Part shown: in pieces, positions 1 through 8,369 of the stretch
How the letters are laid out: the number at the start of each line of letters is the position of its first letter
Numbering within the stretch: the first letter of the stretch is position 1
NCBI RefSeq assembly: GCF_000516555.1
Contig: NZ_AZSJ01000007.1
Coordinates: forward strand, 1,125,099-1,189,098
Reading direction: 5' to 3'
Length of the DNA stretch: 64,000 nucleotides
From: Afipia sp. P52-10
GTDB lineage: Bacteria; Pseudomonadota; Alphaproteobacteria; Rhizobiales; Xanthobacteraceae
The notes under the pieces: model-generated
Seen by the model: only the letters and a program-made list of their open reading frames with translations
Database searches by the model: none
What the model was told of the DNA's origin: nothing
Translations under genes and position numbers: made by a program

Positions 1-584
1 TCGCCGCATTCGGCGTACAGATCATCGTGCAGAACCTGATCGGATCGCTGATCGGGCGCGGCATGGAAACCGTGAGCACGCCGCTCAGCCGCAGCGTCGA
101 AATCCTGCCGGGTCTGTTCGTCGCGCCGATCGCGTGGATTTCGCTGGCGGTCGCCCTGGTTCTGTTCTCGGCGTTGTCATGGTTCCTGAACCGGACCAAT
201 GTCGGCACGGCGATGCGGGCCTTGTCTGAGAATCCAGACCTGGTGCGCGTGTTCGGCCTCGATCCAGGCCGGATCGCCCAATACGCGTTCATGATCGGCT
301 CGGCGATCGTCGTTCCCGGCGCGATTTTCACGGCGATGACGGCCGGCCTCAATCCGGCGATCGGCTCGCATGTGATGCTCGTCAGCCTCGCCGCGACCAT
401 CGTCGGCGGCATCGGCAGCGTGCGGGGCGCTGCGTGCGGCGGCTTTCTGCTTGGCCTCGCCGAGAACCTCGCCTACTGGAAACTCGACCCGCAATGGAGC
501 GAGGCGGTCACCTTCATCGTGCTGTTCCTGTTCATCATCTTCCGCCCGGCCGGATTCTTCGGCCGCCCGGTCGGGGCGAAGTGA
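1..584 (+). CDS. livH: Branched-chain amino acid-type ABC transporter permease LivH (5' truncated)
   Basis: This is the C-terminal part, about 193 residues, of an inner-membrane LivH-family permease; the 5' end lies before the window. The frame is open from base 3. Hydrophobic segments alternate with short loops, and the stretch around NPDLVRVFGLDP followed by a GG(I/L)GSVRGA-type loop is typical of the LivH/LivM fold. LivH and LivM form the membrane channel of HAAT-type transporters for branched-chain amino acids, amides or aromatic acids. It ends 10 bp before livM and heads a visible livHMGF order. The periplasmic binding protein is not in view, so the substrate is unknown. Confidence 0.93.
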   Translation, partial: AAFGVQIIVQNLIGSLIGRGMETVSTPLSRSVEILPGLFVAPIAWISLAVALVLFSALSWFLNRTNVGTAMRALSENPDLVRVFGLDPGRIAQYAFMIGSAIVVPGAIFTAMTAGLNPAIGSHVMLVSLAATIVGGIGSVRGAACGGFLLGLAENLAYWKLDPQWSEAVTFIVLFLFIIFRPAGFFGRPVGAK

Positions 585-594
585 GGGACCCGCG

Positions 595-1482
595 ATGCTT
601 GCCTATATCATCAACCTCGCGATCCTGATCGGCATCAACGCCATCCTGGCCGTCACGTTGAACTTCATCCTCGGCTATGCCGGCATCTTCTCGATCGCGC
701 ATGCGGTGTTCTTCGGCGTCGGCGCCTACACCGCCTCGCTGGTGGCAATGAAGTTCGGCGCGGGCTTCATACCCGCAACGGCCGCCGGCATGCTGGTGAG
801 CGGCATCCTATCGCTGGCGCTGGCGCTTCCCGCCCTGCGAGTCCGCGGCGAGTACTTCGTTGCGGCCTCGCTCGGCTTGCAGATGCTCGCCGTCACCATC
901 TTCTCGGAGTGGAAGCCGGTCACCGGCGGCATCGGCGGGCTGATCGGCATTCCGCCTGCGACGATCTTCGACTTCGCCTTCACCGATCCGCTGCATTTCC
1001 TCGGCCTGACGCTCGTCTGTCTGGTGCTGGTCGTGCTCGCCATCCGCCAGCTGGTGCGATCGAGCTTCGGCCGCAGCCTGAAGGCGATCCGCGACGACGA
1101 GGTGGCGGCGTCCGCATTCGGCAAGAACGTCGCCGTGATCAAGACGCTTGCGGTCGTGGTCTCGTGCTCGCTCGCGGCGGTTGCCGGCTCACTGTTCGCC
1201 TTCTATCTCAGCTTCATCAATGTCGAGAGCTTCGTGCTCGATGTGTCGGTGCAGGTGATGGCGATGGTGATCATCGGCGGTACGGCGACGTTGCTCGGCC
1301 CGGTGATCGGCGCCATTCTCGTGCTGCTGCTGCCGGCGCTGCTGAGTTATCTGCCCTACCTGCCGCCCACCGAGATCGGCTCGATCCAGCAGATGATCTA
1401 CGGCCTCGCCATGGTGCTGCTGATGATCTTCCGTCCCGCGGGCTTGTGGGGTTTCCAGGATTCGGAGGCGCGCAAGGCATGA
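595..1482 (+). CDS. livM: Branched-chain amino acid-type ABC transporter permease LivM
   Basis: A 295-residue polytopic inner-membrane protein, the second permease of the LIV transporter. I chose the ATG at 595, 10 bp after the livH stop; the frame stays open upstream but that part only mirrors livH. The family signature region GYAGIFSIAHAVFFGVGAY lies near residues 23-41, and a conserved cytoplasmic loop (about residues 160-185, RSSFGRSLKAIRDDE) would contact the ATPases. The C-terminal FRPAGLWG ending matches LivM. Its stop overlaps the livG start (ATGA), so translation is probably coupled. Confidence 0.95.
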   Translation: MLAYIINLAILIGINAILAVTLNFILGYAGIFSIAHAVFFGVGAYTASLVAMKFGAGFIPATAAGMLVSGILSLALALPALRVRGEYFVAASLGLQMLAVTIFSEWKPVTGGIGGLIGIPPATIFDFAFTDPLHFLGLTLVCLVLVVLAIRQLVRSSFGRSLKAIRDDEVAASAFGKNVAVIKTLAVVVSCSLAAVAGSLFAFYLSFINVESFVLDVSVQVMAMVIIGGTATLLGPVIGAILVLLLPALLSYLPYLPPTEIGSIQQMIYGLAMVLLMIFRPAGLWGFQDSEARKA

Positions 1483-2231
1483 GCGGCGAAGTCCTGCTGG
1501 AAACGAGAGAGCTGTCGAAGACATTCGGCGGCTTGAAGGCCGTCAACAACGTCTCGCTCGCCCTGCGTGCCGGAATCGTCACGACGCTGGTCGGTCCCAA
1601 TGGCGCCGGCAAAACCACCCTGTTCAACGCCATGACCGGGCATCTGACACCAGATCACGGCAGCGTCACCTGGCTCGGCAAGCCGATCCTCGGCCTGCCG
1701 CATTGGCAGATCGCCCGCCTCGGCATTGGCCGCACCTTCCAGGACCTGAAGCTGTTCTCGCACATGTCCGTGCTCGAAAACGTGACGACGGTGACGGAGA
1801 CCGGCTCCTGGCTCTGGCAGTTCGGCGGCGAGAGCGCCCGCGCGACGCGGCGCGAGCGGATCGAACGCGCGCTGGAGAGCACCGGCCTCGCCGGCAAACG
1901 GCGGACGCGCGCCATCGACCTCTCCTATGCCGAGCGGAAATTCCTGTCGATCGCGCGCATCATGGCCGCAGGCGCGCGGCTGTGGCTGCTCGACGAGCCG
2001 GCTTCCGGCCTCGATCCCGGCTCCTATGAGCGCTTCCTCAACCTGCTGCGCAGCGAGGTGCGGCAGGGCGTGACGATCTGCATCATCGAGCACAATCTCG
2101 ATATCGTCCAAGGCATCTCCGACCGCATCGCATTCCTCGACCAGGGCAAGCTGCTCGCCGAGGGCGAGCCGAAGACGATCCTGTCCGATCCGGCGCTTGC
2201 CGCCATCTATTTCGGGGAGCGGTCCGCATGA
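1479..2231 (+). CDS. livG: ABC transporter ATP-binding protein LivG
   Basis: A 250-residue ATPase of the LIV transporter that powers import through LivHM as a dimer with LivF. Walker A is GPNGAGKTT at about residues 39-47, Walker B is RLWLLDEP at 167-174 and the switch His is about H205. The signature motif is unusual: where LivG proteins usually read LSYGQ, this one reads LSYAE (about 148-152), losing both the Gly and the Gln. The LivG-specific insert between Walker A and the signature is present. It overlaps livM and livF by 4 bp on each side. Confidence 0.94.
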   Translation: MSGEVLLETRELSKTFGGLKAVNNVSLALRAGIVTTLVGPNGAGKTTLFNAMTGHLTPDHGSVTWLGKPILGLPHWQIARLGIGRTFQDLKLFSHMSVLENVTTVTETGSWLWQFGGESARATRRERIERALESTGLAGKRRTRAIDLSYAERKFLSIARIMAAGARLWLLDEPASGLDPGSYERFLNLLRSEVRQGVTICIIEHNLDIVQGISDRIAFLDQGKLLAEGEPKTILSDPALAAIYFGERSA

Positions 2232-2944
2232 GCACGGCAGCGGTCCTGAAAGCGGAATCGCTGGTCGTCGGCTACGGCGGCAAGCCGGTGCTGACCGGGG
2301 TCTCGATCGACCTGCGCCCGAGCGAGGTGCTGTGCGTGATCGGCCACAACGGCGCGGGCAAGTCGACCCTGATGCGGACGCTATTCGGACTCGAGCGGCC
2401 GACCGCAGGACGCATCCTGGTCGACGGCGAGCCGCTCGCCAACCACGCACCGCGCACCCTCGCCACGCGCGGCATCGCCCTGATGCCGGAGGGGCGAGGT
2501 ATCTTCCCTGGCCTGACCGTCGCGGAAATCTTCAGCCTCGGCCTTTGGTCCGCTAACGTGCCAAAGAACGAGCACGAACAGCGCGTGTCGTTCGTGCTCG
2601 ACGTGCTGCCGCCGATCAAGAATTTCTATAACAAGCGCGCCGGGCTGTTGTCCGGCGGCCAGCAGCAGATGGTCTCGATCGGCCGGACACTGCTCTCCCG
2701 CCCGCGCTGCCTGATCATGGACGAGCCTTCGATCGGCCTCGCGCCGAAGCTGTTTCAGGATCTGCTACAACCGATCCGGGCCCTGCAGCAGGAGCGCGGC
2801 ATGTCGATCCTGCTGGTCGAACAGAACGTGCGCGAGGCGCTGAAGGTGTCGGATCGCGTGGTTGTGATGAAAGCCGGCCAGATCATCCTGGAAGCCCAGC
2901 CGGACGACCTTGCCGACAATGCCCGCCTGATGGAGCTTTATTAG
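2228..2944 (+). CDS. livF: ABC transporter ATP-binding protein LivF
   Basis: A 238-residue ATPase, the second nucleotide-binding subunit of the LIV transporter. Walker A is GHNGAGKS (about 39-46), the signature is the canonical LSGGQ (141-145), and Walker B is CLIMDEP (161-167) followed by SIGLAP, a LivF hallmark. The normal signature here contrasts with the altered one in LivG, so one of the two composite ATP sites looks canonical. The ATG overlaps the livG stop by 4 bp. It is the last gene of the operon; a 155-bp gap with no clear hairpin follows. Confidence 0.95.
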   Translation: MSTAAVLKAESLVVGYGGKPVLTGVSIDLRPSEVLCVIGHNGAGKSTLMRTLFGLERPTAGRILVDGEPLANHAPRTLATRGIALMPEGRGIFPGLTVAEIFSLGLWSANVPKNEHEQRVSFVLDVLPPIKNFYNKRAGLLSGGQQQMVSIGRTLLSRPRCLIMDEPSIGLAPKLFQDLLQPIRALQQERGMSILLVEQNVREALKVSDRVVVMKAGQIILEAQPDDLADNARLMELY

Positions 2945-3099
2945 CCGCTCATACGCCGATTTGACCCGCCTCCCGGAACCGCCGCGGCCCCTATACGGAT
3001 AGCCTGGCGGGCCGGATCGATGCGTCCGATGCCGAAACGATTGACGACCCTCACCTCGCCAGAGCATTTTCCGGCGGATTGCCTGACGAGGAACCTCCT

Positions 3100-4074
3100 T
3101 TGCGATACCAGCTGCCGTCTCTCAATGCCCTGCGCGCGGTCGAGGCCGTGGGCAGGCATGGCAGCATTTCGGGCGCGGCAAAGGAGCTGCGGGTGTCTCC
3201 CGGGGCCGTCAGCCGACAGCTCACCCTGCTGGAGGCACACTTCAATTGCGGGCTGTTCGTCCGCACCCAGCGTGGCCTGATCATCAGCGAACGGGGCCAG
3301 GCCTACCTGCGGCAGGTCAGCGAGGCCTTCGACCTGATCGACGAGGCCAGCACCAACCTGCTCGGCCGCAGCAACAAGAGCACCCTGTCGGTGCGGGCCT
3401 TCGGCACCTTCGGCACCGAGTGGCTGCTGCCGCGCCTCAACGAATTCGAACGCAAGCACCCCGAGATCGAGATCACGCTCAAGGCCCAGCTCAAGCTCGT
3501 GGACTTCGATACCGAGGACGCCGACGTCGGTATCGTCATCGGCCTCGGCAACCTCGCCAACATCGACTACGAGATGCTGTGCACGCCGCACTATCTGCCG
3601 GTTCTCAGCCGCGCCCTGCTCGAGCGGCATGGTCCGATTTCCTCGCCCGACGACCTTGCGAAGTTCCGCCTGCTGCATTCGATGGGCACGAGCTTCGGCT
3701 GGAAGGATTGGCTCGACGCCGCCGGTGCGACGGGGGTGGATGGCGACAGTGGTCACCAGATGCAGAACTATTCGCAGGTCTACTCGGCGATGCGGCAGGG
3801 CGCGGGTGTCGCGCTCGGCCAGCTTCTGCTACTCGGTGATGACGTGATCTCCGGCCATCTCGTCGCGCCGCTGAACACGATGATCTCCGGGCGCAATGGC
3901 CCCTACTACATCGTCTGGCCCAAGCGGCGGCGCGTAAAGGCGGAGGTCGAGGCGTTCCGTTCATGGCTGATCGACGCTGTGCAAGCCGCAGCGGCCCGGC
4001 AAAAGGCCGCGTTACCGAAGCTGCGGCTCATCGCATCGAAGACATACAAGGCCGAGAAACGCAGCCAGGCTTGA
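3100..4074 (+). CDS. LysR-family transcriptional regulator (GcvA-like)
   Basis: A DNA-binding regulator with an N-terminal winged helix-turn-helix (about residues 5-65, with ALRAVEAVGRHGSISGAAKE and SPGAVSRQL) and a C-terminal periplasmic-binding-like effector domain. The opening LPSLNALRAVEAVGRHGS resembles the GcvA/AmpR subgroup. No ATG fits: the best start is TTG at 3100, preceded by GAGGAAC about 8 bp upstream and giving 324 aa; TTG at 3079 would add 7 residues. It sits between the LIV operon and the convergent thiamine-diphosphate enzyme gene, so it may control either; that is inference from position. Confidence 0.9.
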   Translation: MRYQLPSLNALRAVEAVGRHGSISGAAKELRVSPGAVSRQLTLLEAHFNCGLFVRTQRGLIISERGQAYLRQVSEAFDLIDEASTNLLGRSNKSTLSVRAFGTFGTEWLLPRLNEFERKHPEIEITLKAQLKLVDFDTEDADVGIVIGLGNLANIDYEMLCTPHYLPVLSRALLERHGPISSPDDLAKFRLLHSMGTSFGWKDWLDAAGATGVDGDSGHQMQNYSQVYSAMRQGAGVALGQLLLLGDDVISGHLVAPLNTMISGRNGPYYIVWPKRRRVKAEVEAFRSWLIDAVQAAAARQKAALPKLRLIASKTYKAEKRSQA

Positions 4075-4165
4075 GCGCGCAGCGCAACCATCTGCCAAAA
4101 GTGCAAACGCTTCGCGGCCTGATCCCCGCAACCGCGCGCTCGCTCCGGCCTCGATCCAACCACCC

Positions 4166-5800
4166 TTACGTGCCCGGCCGCGCGACCTCGACCTCCTTGC
4201 TGGTGATGAACTCCAGCAGCACCGGAATGCCCTCCTTGGTCTTCTGGATGCCGCGCTGGATCGCCGGGATGATATCCTCCGGCTTCGTCACCCGCTCGCC
4301 GTAGCCGCCGAACGCCCGCGCCATCGCCGCATAGTCGCCGGAAATATCGGTCGAACGGTACTTCTCGGTGGAGACCGGCATCACTTTAAGTTCGATCGCC
4401 ATGCTGAAGTTGTTCAGCAGGATCGACATGATCGGAATCCGCTCACGCACGGCGGTCTCGAAATCCATGCCGGTGAATCCGATCGCCGCATCGCCCCACA
4501 CGTTGATGCAAAGCTTGTCCGGCTTGGCGAGCTTCGCGCCCATGGCGAGACCGAGGCCATAACCGAGCTGGGTCGTCTTGCCCCAGCCGATGTAGGACAG
4601 CGGCTCGACCGACTTCCAGAACGGTGAAAGCTGGTCGCGGGGACTGCCCGCATCGTGGGTGATGATGGTGTTACGGATATCGACCGTGTTCTGCAGGTCC
4701 CACAGCACGCGATACGGATTGAGCGGCGCGTCGTTGCTGGTCAGCTTCGGCATCCATGTCTTCAGCCACTCCGCATGCAGCGCCGCGATCTCGGCCGCAA
4801 CCGGCTTATGGTCGCGGTCGTCGGTCACGGTCTTGCCGATCTCGTCAAGCAGCGCATCGAGCACGAGGCCGGCGTCGCCGACCAATCCGACCTTCGCCTC
4901 GACGTCCTTGTTCAGGTGATCCGGATCGATGGTGGCGTGGATGATGGTCTTGCCCTTCGGCATCGCCACGCCGAACGAGGTCTCGGTAAAGGAACAGCCG
5001 ACACCGAAGATCACATCCGCGTCGGCGAGAAACTTCGTCACCGCCCGCGGTAACGCGAGACCGCCGGCGCCGAGCGACAGCGGGTGCGTTTCCGGGAACG
5101 CCGACTTGCCGCCGAGGCTGGTCACCACTGGAATCGCAAGCCGCTCCGCGAGTTTGCGCAACTGCGGCCAGGCTTTTGCGTAATGCACGCCCTGGCCGAC
5201 ATACAGCACCGGCCGCCGCGCGCTGATGAGCAACGCGGCCGCGTCCCGCACATGCTGCGGATCCGGGCCGGAGCGCGTGCGCAGCACCGGCGTATAGTTC
5301 AGCGGCTCCGCCACCTCCTCGTTCCACATATCGGATGGGATTTCGACGACCACCGGTCCACCGCGACCATTCTTCAGCCGGGTGAAGGCGCGCCGGAAGA
5401 TGTTGCAGACTTCGCTGGCCAGGATGATCGGCTCGGTCGATTTCGCGAACGGCTTCATCGCATAGGTTGAGCTGAAATTCGGATCGATGTGGGCAAGCCG
5501 CCGCGGATAGCCCATCGGCAGCACCAGCACCGGCACGGATTCGCCATAACACTGCGCCACGCCGCCCATCGCGTTCTCCGCGCCCGGCCCATGCTGCATG
5601 CAGAACGCGCCGATGGTCTGCCCCGACGTCACCCGCGAGATCGCATCCGCCATGTGCACGCCGATCCGCTCCTGCCGCACCATCACCGGACGGATATCGG
5701 CCGCCGCCGCATACTCGATCAGGTGGTTGACCGGATAACCGCACAGGATCTCGATGCCCTCGCGCTTCATGATTTCGGCGATCGCCGCCCCAAGTTTCAT
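4166..5800 (-). CDS. Thiamine diphosphate-dependent enzyme (acetolactate synthase-like)
   Basis: A 544-residue enzyme of the pyruvate oxidase/acetolactate synthase superfamily. The N-terminal pyrimidine-binding domain carries the cofactor-activating Glu (about E44, in RQERIGVHMADAISR). A central Rossmann-like domain follows, and the C-terminal domain has the Mg/TPP motif starting GDAAIGF and ending LLNN. I chose ATG 5800 (MKLGAAIAEIMKREG), which aligns with family starts; 18 upstream residues look non-coding. It probably decarboxylates or condenses a 2-oxo acid or acyl-CoA, but the substrate cannot be read from sequence and biosynthetic IlvB is not implied. It follows the NTF2-like gene on the same strand by 50 bp, so the two likely share a transcript. 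Confidence 0.88.
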   Translation of the reverse strand: MKLGAAIAEIMKREGIEILCGYPVNHLIEYAAAADIRPVMVRQERIGVHMADAISRVTSGQTIGAFCMQHGPGAENAMGGVAQCYGESVPVLVLPMGYPRRLAHIDPNFSSTYAMKPFAKSTEPIILASEVCNIFRRAFTRLKNGRGGPVVVEIPSDMWNEEVAEPLNYTPVLRTRSGPDPQHVRDAAALLISARRPVLYVGQGVHYAKAWPQLRKLAERLAIPVVTSLGGKSAFPETHPLSLGAGGLALPRAVTKFLADADVIFGVGCSFTETSFGVAMPKGKTIIHATIDPDHLNKDVEAKVGLVGDAGLVLDALLDEIGKTVTDDRDHKPVAAEIAALHAEWLKTWMPKLTSNDAPLNPYRVLWDLQNTVDIRNTIITHDAGSPRDQLSPFWKSVEPLSYIGWGKTTQLGYGLGLAMGAKLAKPDKLCINVWGDAAIGFTGMDFETAVRERIPIMSILLNNFSMAIELKVMPVSTEKYRSTDISGDYAAMARAFGGYGERVTKPEDIIPAIQRGIQKTKEGIPVLLEFITSKEVEVARPGT

Positions 5801-5850
5801 GTCAGGCACTCCATCTGCTGCATCTGCGTCAACGGCGAGCGATCTCCGGC

Positions 5851-6225
5851 TCACTCCTTGAGATCGTAGCGATAACTCTTCGAGACGATGCGCCAGCCAT
5901 CGCTCAGTTTCATGGCGACCAGATAATCGGTGAAATAGCGCGGCGGCAGCTGGCAGCGCACCTTGATGAACGCTGTTGATTCATCCGAACGGTCGAGAGT
6001 GACGATGAAGTCGTCGCGTGGCTTGCCTTCGGCTTTGGCCGATGGACGCTTGCGAACCCGCTCGAGCCAGTCCGGCAGGCTCAGCACCTGCAGTTCGCCC
6101 TTCTCCAGCCAGCGCAGGTCGGCCGTGGGATGGAAGACCGCACCGAGCTTGTCGGCATCGCCCTCATACAGGCCATCGAAATAGAGCTGGATAATCGCCT
6201 CGGCGCTGGAACGATCGTAGGACAC
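5851..6225 (-). CDS. NTF2-like (SnoaL/lumazine-binding-fold) protein
   Basis: A 124-residue cone-fold protein. The opening (EAIIQLYFDGLYEGDADKLG), the FHPTADLRW strand and the closing KLSDGWRIVSKSY match the NTF2-like superfamily used for small enzymes and accessory subunits. No catalytic residues can be assigned. It lies just upstream of the thiamine-diphosphate enzyme and divergent from the flavin monooxygenase, which suggests a role in the same pathway, perhaps as an isomerase, dehydratase or partner subunit. That role is inference. Confidence 0.82.
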   Translation of the reverse strand: MSYDRSSAEAIIQLYFDGLYEGDADKLGAVFHPTADLRWLEKGELQVLSLPDWLERVRKRPSAKAEGKPRDDFIVTLDRSDESTAFIKVRCQLPPRYFTDYLVAMKLSDGWRIVSKSYRYDLKE

Positions 6226-6250
6226 GTCTGCCTCCCCCGCTTATTCTTTT

Positions 6251-6283
6251 GGCCAAATGACCTTGGCCAAGTGGCCTTTGGCC
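6251..6283. promoter_or_regulatory. Nested palindrome between divergent catabolic genes
   Basis: The interval between the NTF2-like gene and the monooxygenase holds a perfect 10-bp palindrome CTTGGCCAAG (6262-6271). It is flanked by a second inverted pair, GGCCAAA (6251-6257) and TTTGGCC (6277-6283). It lies 26 bp upstream of the minus-strand start, where an operator controlling that operon would be expected. The bound protein is unknown; the LysR gene at 3100 is the nearest regulator. Confidence 0.45.
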
Positions 6284-6511
6284 GGGGAACTGTAGCGGCT
6301 TTGCCGGCCAGAACCAAATGCCCCCTTTCCACAGCATGGGAGAGTTGCGCGTTGACCGACATATCCGGAAAAATCGCAACCGCCGCTTTGCAATTGGTGC
6401 CCCAGCGTTAGGATAGCCCGCATGTGCTCCCGCGTAGGGAGCCGCAGGCGTTCGATTTTTCAGATTGCCATTCGTAACAATGAGAACAAACGGTCCAAGG
6501 AACGACACGCG

Positions 6512-8344
6512 ATGAACATCCACCCTGACATTGCGGCCCTGGTCGGCACGATCGATTTTGATCCGGACGCCCTCAAGGCAAAATATCTTGCCGAGCGTGA
6601 CAAGCGCCTGCGGCCGGATGGCGTCGGCCAGTACATCGAGGTCAAGGAGCAGTTCTCGCGCTACATCGAAGACCCGTATGTGGAGCCGGGTTTCACCCGC
6701 GATCCGGTGCATGACGACGTCGATTTCGCCATCATCGGCGGCGGCTTCGGCGGCCTGTTGATGAGCGCGCGGTTGCGCGAGGCCGGGTTCGAGAAGCTTC
6801 GCGTGATCGAAAGCGGCGGCGACTTCGGCGGCACCTGGTATTGGAACCGCTATCCAGGCGCCATGTGCGACGTCGAGTCCTACTGCTACCTGCCGTTGCT
6901 CGAGGAACTCGGCTACATCCCGAAGCACAAATATTCCTTCGCGCCGGAAATCCTCGAACACAGCCGCCGCATCGCGCGCCACTATCGACTTTACGACGAC
7001 GCATTGCTGCAGACGAGCATCAGCGGCCTGCAATGGGACGAGGCGGACCAGCGCTGGATCGTCTCCACCGATCGCGGCGATCGCTTCCGGGCGCAGTACG
7101 TGGCGATCGCCAATGGCCCGCTCCATCGGCCGAAGCTGCCGGGCATTCCCGGCATCACCGAATTCAAGGGCCATACCTTTCACACCAGCCGCTGGGACTA
7201 TCGCTACACCGGCGGCGACAGCTACGGCAATCTGACCGGCCTCAACGACAAGCGCGTCGCCATCATCGGCACCGGTGCGACCGCGGTGCAGTGCATCCCG
7301 CATCTCGGCGCCTCCGCCAAACAGCTTTACGTCTTCCAGCGCACCCCGTCCTCGATCGACGTCCGCAACAACCATGAGACCGATCCGGCCTGGGCCGCCA
7401 CGCTCGAACCCGGCTGGCAAAGGCGGCGAATGGAGAACTTCAACATTCTGGTCAGCGGCGGCGACCAGGACGAAGACTTGGTGCATGACGGCTGGACGGA
7501 CATCTTCCGCAATCTCACCGGTAAGGCGGCGCTGGAAGCCTCAAAAAGGATCGGCCGGCGGCTGACGAGCACGGAGCGGGCCCAGCTGCTGGAACTCGCC
7601 GACTATAAGAAGATGAACCAGATCCGCGACCGCGTGGATCAGATCGTCAAGGATCCCGCGACCGCCGCCGTGCTGAAGCCATGGTATCGGCAGTTCTGCA
7701 AGCGTCCCTGCTTCCATGACGAGTACCTGCAGACCTACAACCGCCCGAACGTCACACTGATCGACACCAGCGGCAAGGGCGTCGAACGGATGACCGAGGA
7801 CGGCGTGGTCGCGAACGGACAGGAATACAAGATCGACTGCCTCATCTTCGCGACGGGGTTCGAGGTCGGAACGGCTTTCACCCGCCGCGCCGGTTACGAG
7901 GTGGTGGGCCGCGACGGCGCCAAGCTCTCCGACCACTGGGGCAATGGCATGCGGACGCTGCACGGCATGACCGCGCATGGCTTCCCGAACTGCTTCTTCG
8001 TCGGTCGCAGCCAGGCGGCAACCACCGTCAACCTGCCGCTCTCGCTGGAGAACCAGACCCGCCACATCACCTATATCGTCACGGAAGCGCGGGCACGCGG
8101 CTACAAGACGCTCGAACTCACGCCCGCCGCTGAAGAGGCTTATGTGCAGGAGGTGCGACGGCTGTCCGGCATCGGCGAAAACTTCTATCGGGAATGCACG
8201 CCGGGCTACTACAACAGCGAGGGCGCGCCCGGAAACAAGAACGGCTTCTTCTCCGAAACCTACGGCGCGGGGTCGCTGGTGTTCTTCGACATGCTCGACA
8301 AGTGGCGCTCGGAGGGCAAGCTCGCCGGCTTCGCGCTGCGCTAG
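6512..8344 (+). CDS. Baeyer-Villiger-type flavin-containing monooxygenase
   Basis: A 610-residue FAD/NADPH enzyme. It has two Rossmann motifs, GGGFGG (about 76-81) for FAD and GTGATA (253-258) for NADPH. Between them lies the Baeyer-Villiger fingerprint FKGHTFHTSRWD (218-229), which fits FxGxxxHxxxW with D in place of the usual final P. Such enzymes insert oxygen next to a ketone to give an ester or lactone. The ATG at 6512 is preceded by an AAGGA-like site; an upstream in-frame extension to 6422 looks non-coding. The N-terminal extension of about 70 residues before the first Rossmann motif suits the longer cyclododecanone/phenylacetone-type members. Divergent from the NTF2/TPP-enzyme operon. 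Confidence 0.93.
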   Translation: MNIHPDIAALVGTIDFDPDALKAKYLAERDKRLRPDGVGQYIEVKEQFSRYIEDPYVEPGFTRDPVHDDVDFAIIGGGFGGLLMSARLREAGFEKLRVIESGGDFGGTWYWNRYPGAMCDVESYCYLPLLEELGYIPKHKYSFAPEILEHSRRIARHYRLYDDALLQTSISGLQWDEADQRWIVSTDRGDRFRAQYVAIANGPLHRPKLPGIPGITEFKGHTFHTSRWDYRYTGGDSYGNLTGLNDKRVAIIGTGATAVQCIPHLGASAKQLYVFQRTPSSIDVRNNHETDPAWAATLEPGWQRRRMENFNILVSGGDQDEDLVHDGWTDIFRNLTGKAALEASKRIGRRLTSTERAQLLELADYKKMNQIRDRVDQIVKDPATAAVLKPWYRQFCKRPCFHDEYLQTYNRPNVTLIDTSGKGVERMTEDGVVANGQEYKIDCLIFATGFEVGTAFTRRAGYEVVGRDGAKLSDHWGNGMRTLHGMTAHGFPNCFFVGRSQAATTVNLPLSLENQTRHITYIVTEARARGYKTLELTPAAEEAYVQEVRRLSGIGENFYRECTPGYYNSEGAPGNKNGFFSETYGAGSLVFFDMLDKWRSEGKLAGFALR

Positions 8345-8369
8345 CGTAGCCCTGCGAGACGCCTCGCGG

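Noticed and set aside
4166..5800. TPP enzyme considered as biosynthetic IlvB
   Set aside because: No small regulatory subunit gene (ilvH) or ilvC follows, and its neighbours are catabolic-type genes.
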